NCBI RefSeq assembly: GCF_000199675.1
Contig: NC_014960.1
Location: 310,001 to 374,000 of the forward strand
Reading direction: 5' to 3'
DNA from: Anaerolinea thermophila UNI-1
Lineage (GTDB): Bacteria > Chloroflexota > Anaerolineae > Anaerolineales > Anaerolineaceae
Length of the DNA stretch: 64,000 bases
Part shown: positions 7,884 to 15,866 of the stretch, one piece after another
Layout of the letters: every line of letters begins with the position of its first letter
Numbering within the stretch: position 1 is the stretch's first letter
Notes under the pieces: model-generated
What the model was told of the DNA's origin: nothing
The model's database searches: none
What the model saw: the letters and a program-made list of their open reading frames with translations, nothing else
Made by a program: the position numbers and the translations under genes

Positions 7884-9306
7884 CCGTCAGGTGTACCTGC
7901 TCGATTCCATGCGCTTGCCCCCCGAAACCATCGCTGTTGCCTTTGCTAAAACCTCGCGCTCCCCGCAGTCCTTCCGCGAAATTGCCGCCGAACTGACCGA
8001 CGAAAAGAGCGCCGAGTTTCACGAGAAGTGGGTGGTGGGATACGGACATGCTTCGGTGGCGGAGCATGCCGTCCTGCACATTGCCGTGGAGAACGTCTCG
8101 CGGCTGGCAGTGGAGTGCCTGGAGTCCAATCGACTGGCATCTTACACCGAAAAATCCACCCGCTACCAGAAATGGGATGCGCAGGCTTACTGCCTGCCCC
8201 CCGAACTGGAAACGCACCCCCTGCGCGCGCTGTATGAGGATACCATCGGCACGCTGTTCGAGACTTACCAGCACCTGCTGGAGCCTGTGCGCCAGGTGAT
8301 TGAACAGCGCTTGCCCCGCCAAGACGGTGAAAGCGACTCTGCCTACGACCGACGTATCCGTTCGGAGTATGTGGACGTGTGCCGTTTTGCCCTGCCCGCC
8401 GCCGCGCTTGCCAATGTAGGCGTGACCATCAACGCCCGCGCACTGGAACATGCTCTGCGCAAGATGCTCTCGCATCCGCTGGCAGAGGTGCGCCAGATGG
8501 GCGAGGAAATCAAACAGGTAGCCCTGGAGCGTCTGCCCACCCTCATCCGCTACGTGGAGCCGGTAGCCTACCTGGAGCAGACCGCCCGCGACTTTACCCG
8601 ACGGGCAGAGACGCTATCTCCTGTGGAAGATGCTGACTGGTGCCGTTTGCTTTCCTGGGACGCTCAGGGCGAAAACCGTATTCTGGCGGCGGCGCTGTAC
8701 CGCTTTGGGCATATGCCCTTTGCCCAGGCATTGCAGGTGGTGGAAAACGCCCCTGCCGAAGAGCGTGCCCATCTGACAGAGATGTTGCTGGCGGGACGCG
8801 GCAGGCACGATATCCCCCTGCGCGAACTGGAGTACGCCTATTTCACAGTGGATGTCTTGCTGGATCAGGGGGCGTACTTTGAACTCAAACGCCACCGCAT
8901 GATGACCCAAACTGCTCAGCGTCTGAGTGCTCTGCACGGCTATGCCCTGCCCAAAGCCATTGTCGAAGCCGGTATGGCGGAAACCTTCCGCCTTGCCATG
9001 CGCGCCGCGCACCGCGCGTACCTGCGCCTCTCTGCCGACCTACCCGAAGTGGCTTCTTATGTTGTCCCCAATGCGTACAATCGGCGGGTGCTGTTGCACT
9101 TCAACCTGCGCACAGCCCTGCACTGGCTGGCACTGCGTAGTGCTCCCAACGCGCATTTCAGCATGCGGCGGGTAGCGCAGCGGGTGGCGCAGGAACTGCG
9201 CAACGTGTTGCCTGCCCTGGGGCGTTACCTGCTGGTGGAAGAGGGTGAAACCTGGCAAGCCATTGAAGCCCGCTACTTTGCCGCCACTGCCGAAAGCCCT
9301 GAGTGA
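7873..9306 (+). CDS. tandem ThyX-like flavin-dependent thymidylate synthase protein
   Basis: 477 residues, about twice a normal ThyX (roughly 220-250). Two ThyX-like halves can be seen. The first carries SNRLASYTEKSTRYQ (85-99), corresponding to the S-x-N-E-x-S-x-R-Y part of the ThyX motif but lacking RHR. The second carries ELKRHRMMTQTAQRL (337-351), which keeps RHR but lacks the Ser/Glu part; LRSAPNAHFSMRRVAQ follows in the position of the usual C-terminal helix. ThyX methylates dUMP with FAD and methylene-THF, and its sites are built from several subunits. The halves have thus degenerated in complementary fashion. Genuine activity is uncertain. Overlap with ribF implies co-expression. Confidence 0.8.
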   Translation: MPLNRQVYLLDSMRLPPETIAVAFAKTSRSPQSFREIAAELTDEKSAEFHEKWVVGYGHASVAEHAVLHIAVENVSRLAVECLESNRLASYTEKSTRYQKWDAQAYCLPPELETHPLRALYEDTIGTLFETYQHLLEPVRQVIEQRLPRQDGESDSAYDRRIRSEYVDVCRFALPAAALANVGVTINARALEHALRKMLSHPLAEVRQMGEEIKQVALERLPTLIRYVEPVAYLEQTARDFTRRAETLSPVEDADWCRLLSWDAQGENRILAAALYRFGHMPFAQALQVVENAPAEERAHLTEMLLAGRGRHDIPLRELEYAYFTVDVLLDQGAYFELKRHRMMTQTAQRLSALHGYALPKAIVEAGMAETFRLAMRAAHRAYLRLSADLPEVASYVVPNAYNRRVLLHFNLRTALHWLALRSAPNAHFSMRRVAQRVAQELRNVLPALGRYLLVEEGETWQAIEARYFAATAESPE

Positions 9307-9321
9307 AAGGAAGGGAACGAA

Positions 9322-9820
9322 ATGCCTGCGACCCGCGATGAACTGTTGAATGAACTGCGTGCCGCCCGCACCGAACTGCTGGAGGTGCTGGAGAGCATCC
9401 CTGAGGCAGAACGCGAAACCCCCGGCGCCTGCGGCGAATGGTCGCTGAAGGATGTGCTGGTGCACCTCAACCACTGGGAGGGAGGGCGAGACCATCACCC
9501 TGCTGTACACGCTCAAACGCGGCGCGCCCGTCACCAGCATCCTGCTGGACCCCAACCTGGATGTGGATGCCTGCAATGCCCGCTGGGTGGCGATGGCGAA
9601 GGAACGTCCCTGGGAGCGGGTGTGGAGCGATTTTCAGGGGGTGCATACACAGTTACTGCGGCGGGTGGCGGAGTTCAGTGATGAGCAGTTGTTTCAGGCG
9701 GGCTTGCACCCCAAACTGGGAAAAACTCCGCTGTGGCGCATCATTGCCGTCTGTGCCTTTGAACATGAACGCGAACATGCCGAAGGTTTGCGGGTATGGC
9801 AAAAGCAGATAAAACCGTGA
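9322..9820 (+). pseudogene. DinB/ClbS-like protein, frameshifted
   Basis: A good ribosome site (GGAAGGGAACG) precedes the ATG. The first frame gives a DinB/ClbS-type N-terminus ending ACGEWSLKDVLVHLNHWEG and the next frame continues the same protein from GETITLLYTLKRGAP to the stop at 9820. The break is a GGGAGGGAGGG tract at 9477-9487; removing one GGAG unit restores HLNHWEGETITLL, so a 4-base tandem duplication (or a sequence error) explains it. Intact, the product would be about 164 residues, normal for the four-helix DinB/DfsB superfamily, whose members are often metal-binding thiol transferases or hydrolases such as ClbS. Function here is unknown. Confidence 0.75.
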
Positions 9821-9960
9821 ATCCGAGATTGTCATGGTGCGTCTTGAAAGGGGCACATCAACCGAATTTCTGTGCTTTGCAGTTAATGCGGTAACAAACA
9901 GGTGATCCTGGGTTAACGTTGAAGACATATCTTTTGGAGTATGGGGAGGGATTTAAATTT

Positions 9961-10881
9961 ATGGATTTGAACCGCATCACCAGTTTCAAGAGTTTCCGCC
10001 AGAAGATGGGGGAGATGTGGAAAAGCATTGATTTCTCGCGGGAATCGGTGCAGGATTATCTTTACGTGCTGGCGGGAGCGCTGGTGCAGGCGTTTGCCAT
10101 GCGGTTGTTCCTTATCCCGGCACAACTGGTTAGCGGGGGCATCAGCGGTGCGGCGCAGTTGATTAACCACTACACCAACTGGCCCATCGGCTTGATGGTG
10201 TTCATCGGCAACGTGCCGTTGTTCATCCTCGGTTGGCAGCACCTGGGCGGTCCGCGCTTTGCCCTGCGCACGGCGCTTTCGATTGTGGCGTTTTCCTTCT
10301 TCACCGACTTTCTGGGATTGTTCCTGCCCGCCGAGGGCGTGGTGCATGACCTGGTGCTGAACTGTCTGTACGGCGGGGTGGTGCTGGGCGTGGGATTGGG
10401 GCTGGTGTACCGCGGCAAAGGTACCAGCGGGGGGAGCGACATCCTCGGGCGCATTCTTAACGAGCGGGTGGGGATTTCCATCTCGCAAGCCTATCTGGCA
10501 ACCGACTCGGCGGTGATTCTCTCGGCAGGCTTTGTCTTTGCCTGGGAAAATGCCCTCTATGCTCTGGTGGTGACCTACGTGAGCGGTCTGACGGCGGAGA
10601 TGGTGCTGGAAGGCTCGAATGTCTTCCGTACCGCCATGATCATCACCAACCGTCCCAAAGAGGTGGCAGAGAGAATTCTCTACGACATGGAGCGCGGGGT
10701 GACTATCCTGGAAGGGCGGGGCGGTTATACAGGCGCAGAACGTGAAGTGCTGTACTGCGTGGTCACGCGCTCTGAGGTCAGCCAGATTAAATCCATCGTC
10801 AAGGCGGTCGACCCCAACGCCTTCATGGTCATCGGGCAGGCGCATGAAGCCCTGGGCGAGGGGTTCCGTCCTTTGCAATAA
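9961..10881 (+). CDS. YitT family membrane protein (DUF161/DUF2179)
   Basis: 306 residues from the ATG at 9961, preceded by GGGGAGGG. The N-terminal two thirds contain five or six membrane segments with the family pattern FLIPAQLVSGGISGAAQL and YRGKGTSGGSDILGRIL. The C-terminal cytoplasmic DUF2179 domain ends VDPNAFMVIGQAHEALGEGF, typical of YitT proteins. They are integral membrane proteins of unresolved function, possibly small-molecule transporters. The frame extends upstream to a TTG at 9919, but that has no ribosome site. It stands alone with no terminator seen. Confidence 0.88.
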   Translation: MDLNRITSFKSFRQKMGEMWKSIDFSRESVQDYLYVLAGALVQAFAMRLFLIPAQLVSGGISGAAQLINHYTNWPIGLMVFIGNVPLFILGWQHLGGPRFALRTALSIVAFSFFTDFLGLFLPAEGVVHDLVLNCLYGGVVLGVGLGLVYRGKGTSGGSDILGRILNERVGISISQAYLATDSAVILSAGFVFAWENALYALVVTYVSGLTAEMVLEGSNVFRTAMIITNRPKEVAERILYDMERGVTILEGRGGYTGAEREVLYCVVTRSEVSQIKSIVKAVDPNAFMVIGQAHEALGEGFRPLQ

Positions 10882-10930
10882 ATTGACAAAGCAGGTATTA
10901 CAATCGTCAGACAATTGGTGACATTTCTTA

Positions 10931-10993
10931 TTGAAAAACTCCCGCGTTTTCTATATACTGGATGTATTCCAGCGTCGAGAGAACGCGGGTTTT
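10931..10993 (+). promoter_or_regulatory. promoter with flanking inverted repeat for nucleobase operon
   Basis: TTGAAA (10931-10936), 17-bp spacer, TATACT (10954-10959). The arms CCCGCGTT (10941-10948) and AACGCGGG (10982-10989), extended by AAAAC/GTTTT, flank the -10 and start point, and an inner CTGGA-TGTAT-TCCAG repeat sits between them. The placement suits an operator for a dimeric regulator or DNA looping; alternatively the start-proximal part forms an RNA hairpin. Confidence 0.55.
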
Positions 10994-11073
10994 GCTATTC
11001 CCGAAGCAATGTTCGAATTTCTGCCCCTGGTTTGGGCAATACAACTTGAAATGTCTTTTTCTGGGGAGTGAAA

Positions 11074-12312
11074 ATGCCTGAGAAATACGATTTAATCATT
11101 CGTCGGGCGCAACTGCGCCGTACTCCCGCCGGACAATGGTTTGACATTGCCATCGCCAATGGCGTCATTGCCGCCATTGCCCCCCATGTGGATGGCAGTG
11201 CCGCTCAGGAACTGGATGCCGCTGGCGGACTGGTAACCGAGTCCTTCGTTAACACCCACCTGCATCTGTGCAAGGTGTACACCCTGCAGATGATGGACGA
11301 GGAAGCCCTCAAAGACTATCACGGCGCCGATATGGGCAAAGCCATGACTGCCATTGAACTGGCGGCGCGCGTCAAGGAAAAATACGACGAGCGCTGGATT
11401 ATCCAGAATGTGCGCCGCGCGCTGGTGGATGCCGCGCGCTACGGCAACACTCACATCCGCGCCTTTGCCGATGTGGACAGCAAAGCCAAACTGGAAGGCG
11501 TCAAAGCCCTCATCCGCGCCCGCGAGGAATTTCGCGGCATTGTGGATATCCAGGTGGTTGCCTTTGCGCAGGATGGCATGGTGCGCGAACCCGGCGCCAG
11601 AGAACTGATGCGTCAGGCGATGGAACTGGGCGCCGATGTGGCGGGCGGCATCCCCTGGATTGAGTACACCGATGCGGACATGCTTCAGCACGTGCGCGAA
11701 ATCTTCGACCTGGCGGTGGAGTTCAACAAAGACGTTTCCATGCTGGTGGATGATGCCGGCGACCCCGGCTTGCGCTCTATCGAGATGATGGCGCTGGAAA
11801 CCATCCGCCGCGGCTGGTTCGGGCGCTCGCTGGCACATCATGCCCGCGCCATGTCCATGTATCCAACGCCCTACTTCCAGAAACTGGCGGCACTGCTCAA
11901 GAAAGCCCAGATGGGTGTGGTGAGCGACCCGCACACCGGTCCTCTGCATGCCCGCGTGCGCGAACTGCTGGCAGAGGGCTGTCTGGTGTGCCTCGGTCAG
12001 GATGATATCTCCGATGCCTACTACCCCTACGGGCGCAACAACATGCCCGAGGTGGCGTTCCTCGCCTCGCATTTGCTGTGGTTCACCACCGCTTCCGATA
12101 TGGAAACCCTCTACGACATGGTGACGGTCAACGCCGCCCGCGCCATTGGCTTGAAAGATTTTGCCCTCAAGGTGGGCGCGCCTGCCCATCTGGTCGTGAT
12201 GGAACAGCAGAACGTGCTGGAAGTCCTGCGCTATCACGAAGCGCCGCGCTACGTCATCAGTCACGGCAAACTGGTCGATCAGCAAGCCGTGCGCAACATG
12301 GCTGGACTTTAG
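11074..12312 (+). CDS. cytosine-deaminase-like amidohydrolase
   Basis: 412 residues from the ATG at 11074 with GGGGAG six bases upstream. It is a metal-dependent amidohydrolase of the CodA/AtzC type: FVNTHLHLCKVY holds the HxH metal pair, GRSLAHHARAMSMY the third His, VSDPHTGPLH a fourth motif and CLGQDDISDAYYPYGRNNM the catalytic Asp. CodA deaminates cytosine to uracil; relatives act on creatinine, isocytosine or triazines, so the exact substrate is open. As first gene of an operon with a xanthine-dehydrogenase subunit and a BMP-type nucleoside importer it most likely helps use scavenged bases. Confidence 0.85.
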   Translation: MPEKYDLIIRRAQLRRTPAGQWFDIAIANGVIAAIAPHVDGSAAQELDAAGGLVTESFVNTHLHLCKVYTLQMMDEEALKDYHGADMGKAMTAIELAARVKEKYDERWIIQNVRRALVDAARYGNTHIRAFADVDSKAKLEGVKALIRAREEFRGIVDIQVVAFAQDGMVREPGARELMRQAMELGADVAGGIPWIEYTDADMLQHVREIFDLAVEFNKDVSMLVDDAGDPGLRSIEMMALETIRRGWFGRSLAHHARAMSMYPTPYFQKLAALLKKAQMGVVSDPHTGPLHARVRELLAEGCLVCLGQDDISDAYYPYGRNNMPEVAFLASHLLWFTTASDMETLYDMVTVNAARAIGLKDFALKVGAPAHLVVMEQQNVLEVLRYHEAPRYVISHGKLVDQQAVRNMAGL

Positions 12313-12327
12313 GGGTTTCATGACTAT

Positions 12328-14655
12328 ATGACAACGTTTATTGGTGTCCCTCAACCCCGCATTGACGCCTTTGAAAAGGTCACCGGTCAGGCGGATTTTG
12401 TTGCCGACTTAAATTTCGGGCGCATGCTCCATGCGCGGGTGGTGCGCTCCACCCAGGGACACGCGCGCTTGCGCCGTGTGGATGCCACGCGGGCGCGGGC
12501 GGTGCCGGGCGTGCGCGCGGTCATCACTGGCGAGCAATGCCCCAAACGCATTGGCTTTGCCATCAACGATCATACGGTAATTGCCTGCCGCAAGGTGCGC
12601 TATGTGGGCGAGCCGGTGGCGGTGGTGGTGGCGGTCAGCGAAGAGATTGCCGATCAAGCCGCCCGCCTGGTGGAAGTGGAGTATGAGCCTTTGCCGGTCA
12701 TCGTGCATCCACGCGATGCCGTTGCCCCTGGCGCGCCGCTCATCCATGAGGACATGGAAGAATACGCCCATGACCCGGTGGTGCATCCTCAACCCGGGAC
12801 GAACATTGCCCACCGCTACCGCCTTTGGCGTGGCAACGTGGAGCAAGCCTTCCGCGAAGCCCATCTGGTGGTGGAAAACGAGTACTGGATTCCCTGGATT
12901 GCCCATGTGCAGATGGAGCCTCACGGCGCGATTGCGCAGTACGACGGCGAACGCCTGACCATCTACACCAGTTCGCAGTCGCCTTTCTACGTGCGCGAGA
13001 CGGTAGCGTACCTGTTGGACATGTCCTCTGCGAACGTGCGCGTGCAGGTGCCTTACGTGGGTGGCGGCTTTGGCGGCAAGTCGGATGTGACCATTGAACC
13101 CTTGCTGGCGCTGGTGGCGTATCATGTGCCGGGCTTGCCCATCCGTCTGATTTTGACCCGCGAAGAGATGTTCTTCGGCACGGTCAACGGGCGCGGGTGC
13201 TGGGGGCGCATGAAGACGGCAGTGGACCGGGATGGAAAACTGCTGGCGCATCAGTCGGAACTGTACTTTGGCAGTGGCGGCTACGCCGATTACTCCATCT
13301 GGATCAGTCAGGGCGGGGGGCATAACGCCACCGGTCCCTACTATATCCCTAACCTGGATTTGCGCTCGCACGCGGTCTATACCAACACGCCGCCCACCGG
13401 CGCGTACCGCGGGTACGGGCATCCCGAAGTGCACTGGATGATGGAAAGCCAGATGGATCAGATTGCCCGCCAACTGGGCATGGATGCGGTGGAACTGCGC
13501 CTGCGCAACCTGCTTCGTCCGGGCTTGCAGAACGCCATCGGGCAGACGATGAAAGAGTACAATGGGCGGGCGGATGCCTGCTTGCTGGCGGTGCGCGATG
13601 CGCTGGGAAAAGAAACCACCCCAACCGTGCCGGGGCGCATCCGCGCGCAGGGCATTGCCTGTTTCATGAAGTCGCCGGTGATGAAGACCAACGCCCAAAG
13701 CGGCGCGGTGATTAAGTTCAATGAAGACGGCACCGCCACCCTCTTCACCGGCTCGATTGAAATGGGGCAGGGGGTGAATACCATCCTCACTCAGATTGCT
13801 GCCGAGACCCTGCACATGCCCATTGAGCAGGTGCAGTACGCGCCGGTGGTGGATACCGAGTACTCCCCGCAGGAATGGCAGACGGTTGCCAGCCATTCTA
13901 CCTGGGCGGTGGGCAATGCCGTGCGCATGGCGGCGGAAGATGCGCTGGAGCAACTCCGTCATGCCGCCGCGCTGGTGTTCGACGTGCCGCCGGATGAGGT
14001 GGTGGCGGATGATGGGTGTCTCTATCCGCAGGGCAAGCCCGAAAAAGCCCTGCCGTACAGCCGTTTTGCGGTGGGCTATACCCGCCCGGACGGTTCAGCG
14101 CTCAATCCGCCGGTGATTGGGCGGGGCATGTTCGTGCCACGGGGATTGACTTTTCCAGACCCGGCAACCGGGCAGGGTAACATGGCGGCTTCGTGGACGT
14201 TTGGCTGTCAGGGGGTGGACCTGGAGATTGACCCCGACACCGGGCAGATCCACGTTCTCAGGATGGCCAGTGCGCAGGATGCCGGCAGAATCATCAACCC
14301 GGTGACTGCCCGCGGACAGGTGGAAGGCGCCATGACCATGGCGCTGGGCGCGGCGCTGATGGAAAAACTCAAGTTCGCCCCCGACGGGCGTATCCTCAAC
14401 GCCGGGTTTGTGGATTACCGCATCCTCTGCGCCGCCGATGTGCCGGAGATGGAAGTGATATTCATCGAAACGCCGGATGCCACCGGTCCATACGGCGCGC
14501 GCGGGCTGGGCGAGCATGGCATTGTTGCCATTCCGCCGGCGGTTGCCAACGCTGTAGCCCGCGCGTTGGAAGTGGAGTTCTATGAACTTCCTGTAACACC
14601 TGATCAGGTGCTGGCGGCGCTGGAAACGCGCCGGAAAGGAGGCGTTTCTGCATAG
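12328..14655 (+). CDS. xanthine dehydrogenase family molybdopterin-binding subunit
   Basis: 775 residues, the usual size of the large subunit of xanthine dehydrogenase/aldehyde oxidase enzymes. Cofactor and active-site motifs are present: VPYVGGGFGGKSDV, GAYRGYGHPEVHW, GSIEMGQGVNTILTQIA and GARGLGEHGIVAIPP, whose Glu is the catalytic base. These enzymes hydroxylate purines or aldehydes at a Mo-cytosine-dinucleotide centre and need a 2Fe-2S and often an FAD subunit; neither is encoded in this window, so partners must lie elsewhere. Position between a deaminase and a nucleoside ABC transporter favours a purine substrate (inference). Confidence 0.88.
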   Translation: MTTFIGVPQPRIDAFEKVTGQADFVADLNFGRMLHARVVRSTQGHARLRRVDATRARAVPGVRAVITGEQCPKRIGFAINDHTVIACRKVRYVGEPVAVVVAVSEEIADQAARLVEVEYEPLPVIVHPRDAVAPGAPLIHEDMEEYAHDPVVHPQPGTNIAHRYRLWRGNVEQAFREAHLVVENEYWIPWIAHVQMEPHGAIAQYDGERLTIYTSSQSPFYVRETVAYLLDMSSANVRVQVPYVGGGFGGKSDVTIEPLLALVAYHVPGLPIRLILTREEMFFGTVNGRGCWGRMKTAVDRDGKLLAHQSELYFGSGGYADYSIWISQGGGHNATGPYYIPNLDLRSHAVYTNTPPTGAYRGYGHPEVHWMMESQMDQIARQLGMDAVELRLRNLLRPGLQNAIGQTMKEYNGRADACLLAVRDALGKETTPTVPGRIRAQGIACFMKSPVMKTNAQSGAVIKFNEDGTATLFTGSIEMGQGVNTILTQIAAETLHMPIEQVQYAPVVDTEYSPQEWQTVASHSTWAVGNAVRMAAEDALEQLRHAAALVFDVPPDEVVADDGCLYPQGKPEKALPYSRFAVGYTRPDGSALNPPVIGRGMFVPRGLTFPDPATGQGNMAASWTFGCQGVDLEIDPDTGQIHVLRMASAQDAGRIINPVTARGQVEGAMTMALGAALMEKLKFAPDGRILNAGFVDYRILCAADVPEMEVIFIETPDATGPYGARGLGEHGIVAIPPAVANAVARALEVEFYELPVTPDQVLAALETRRKGGVSA

Positions 14656-14722
14656 TTCTGGTAAAATATTTGTTAGTGTTTCCGTTTGTTCCGTTCAATC
14701 TAACTGCTGAATGGAGGAGAAC

Positions 14723-15745
14723 ATGAAATTCAACCGCTTTGTTTCCCTGCTGGTGCTGGTGCTGTTTGTAGCCAGCCTGCTGGCGGCTTGTGCGCCCGCG
14801 GCGACCCCTACAGCGGCGCCCAAATCGGAAAAACTCAAGGTTTTCGGTGCCTTCGCTACGCCCATTGAAGAGCCGTGGGACGGCGTCATCCACGCCGCGT
14901 TGATCAAAGCCCGCGAAGAGGGCAAGATTGACTACGAATATACCGAAAACATTGGCTACTCGGGCGACATGGAGCGCATCCTGCGCGAAGTCGCCGAGCA
15001 GAAGAAACCCGATATCATCTTCGGCGATGCCTTCGGGAACGAGGAAGCTGTGCGCCGCGTTGCCAAGGATTTCCCGCAGATTGCCTTCGTTTTCGGCTCG
15101 GGCTTGGGTCCCTCTGACCCCAACCTCTCCGTGTTCGACAACTGGATTCATGAACCGGCTTACCTGTGCGGGATGCTGGCAGGCGGCTTGACCAAGACCG
15201 GAACGATTGGTGTGGTGGGTGGATACCCCGTGCCGGAAGTGAACCGTCTGGTCAACGCCTTCATCCGCGGCGCCAAAGAAGTCAATCCCAACGTGAAAGT
15301 CCTGGTGACCTTCATTAACTCGTGGTTCGACCCCGCCGCCGCCAAGGAAGCCGCCCTGGCGCAGATTGATGCCGGTGCCGATGTGCTGTATGCCGAGCGC
15401 TTTGGCGTCATTGAAGCCGCCAAGGAAAAGGGCTTGTGGGTATTTGGCAACATGAGCGACCAGAATGAACTGGCGCCTGATCTGGTGGTCTCCAGCCCGG
15501 TGTGGAACATGACCCCCACCGTGGAGTACGTCCTCAGCCAGGTGAAAGCCGGTGTGTACACCGCTCAGGATCTCAAGGACTTCTCGATGGTTGCCAAGGG
15601 CGGCGCCAGCCTGGCTCCGTTCCACAACACCGAGAGCAAACTGCCTCCAGACCTGGTGGCGAAGGTGCGCGAACGCGAACAGCAGATTAAAGAAGGCTTG
15701 TTCCGCGTGGACATTGACGAGAATCAACCGCAGGCAGTCAACTAA
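14723..15745 (+). CDS. BMP family nucleoside-binding lipoprotein
   Basis: 340 residues from the ATG at 14723, four bases after GGAGGAG. A lipoprotein signal peptide ends in the lipobox LLAAC (Cys23). The mature part is a Bmp/PnrA-like periplasmic-type binding protein (VFGAFATPIEEPWDGVIHAA, FGDAFGNEEAVRRVAKDFP, GTIGVVGGYPVPEVNRLVNA). The family binds purine nucleosides and feeds the ABC transporter encoded just downstream. Being first of the transporter genes and followed by a stable hairpin, it is probably made in excess over the membrane parts. Confidence 0.92.
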   Translation: MKFNRFVSLLVLVLFVASLLAACAPAATPTAAPKSEKLKVFGAFATPIEEPWDGVIHAALIKAREEGKIDYEYTENIGYSGDMERILREVAEQKKPDIIFGDAFGNEEAVRRVAKDFPQIAFVFGSGLGPSDPNLSVFDNWIHEPAYLCGMLAGGLTKTGTIGVVGGYPVPEVNRLVNAFIRGAKEVNPNVKVLVTFINSWFDPAAAKEAALAQIDAGADVLYAERFGVIEAAKEKGLWVFGNMSDQNELAPDLVVSSPVWNMTPTVEYVLSQVKAGVYTAQDLKDFSMVAKGGASLAPFHNTESKLPPDLVAKVREREQQIKEGLFRVDIDENQPQAVN

Positions 15746-15800
15746 TCCGGTAAGGAAGACCGTTGAACCTGCAAGAGGTGTCGTAATTCTTTTGTAACGT

Positions 15801-15836
15801 GCATGGGGTCCGTGTGGAACTCCGCGGACCCCATGC
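15801..15836 (+). promoter_or_regulatory. intercistronic hairpin between binding-protein and ATPase genes
   Basis: GCATGGGGTCCG pairs with CGGACCCCATGC, a perfect 12-bp stem with a 12-base loop and no T-run. Such hairpins in ABC operons usually protect the binding-protein message or cause partial termination. Confidence 0.6.
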
Positions 15837-15866
15837 GGGTATTCAACGCCAAAGGAGGATCCCGCC

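Noticed and set aside
10936..11073. Purine riboswitch upstream of the deaminase
   Set aside because: The inverted repeat overlaps the promoter itself rather than lying wholly in RNA, and I do not find the conserved three-way-junction and loop bases of the purine aptamer.
12409..13962. 517-codon antisense ORF opposite the Mo-hydroxylase gene
   Set aside because: His/Arg/Gly-rich shadow composition, no ribosome site, and the sense frame is an unmistakable conserved enzyme.
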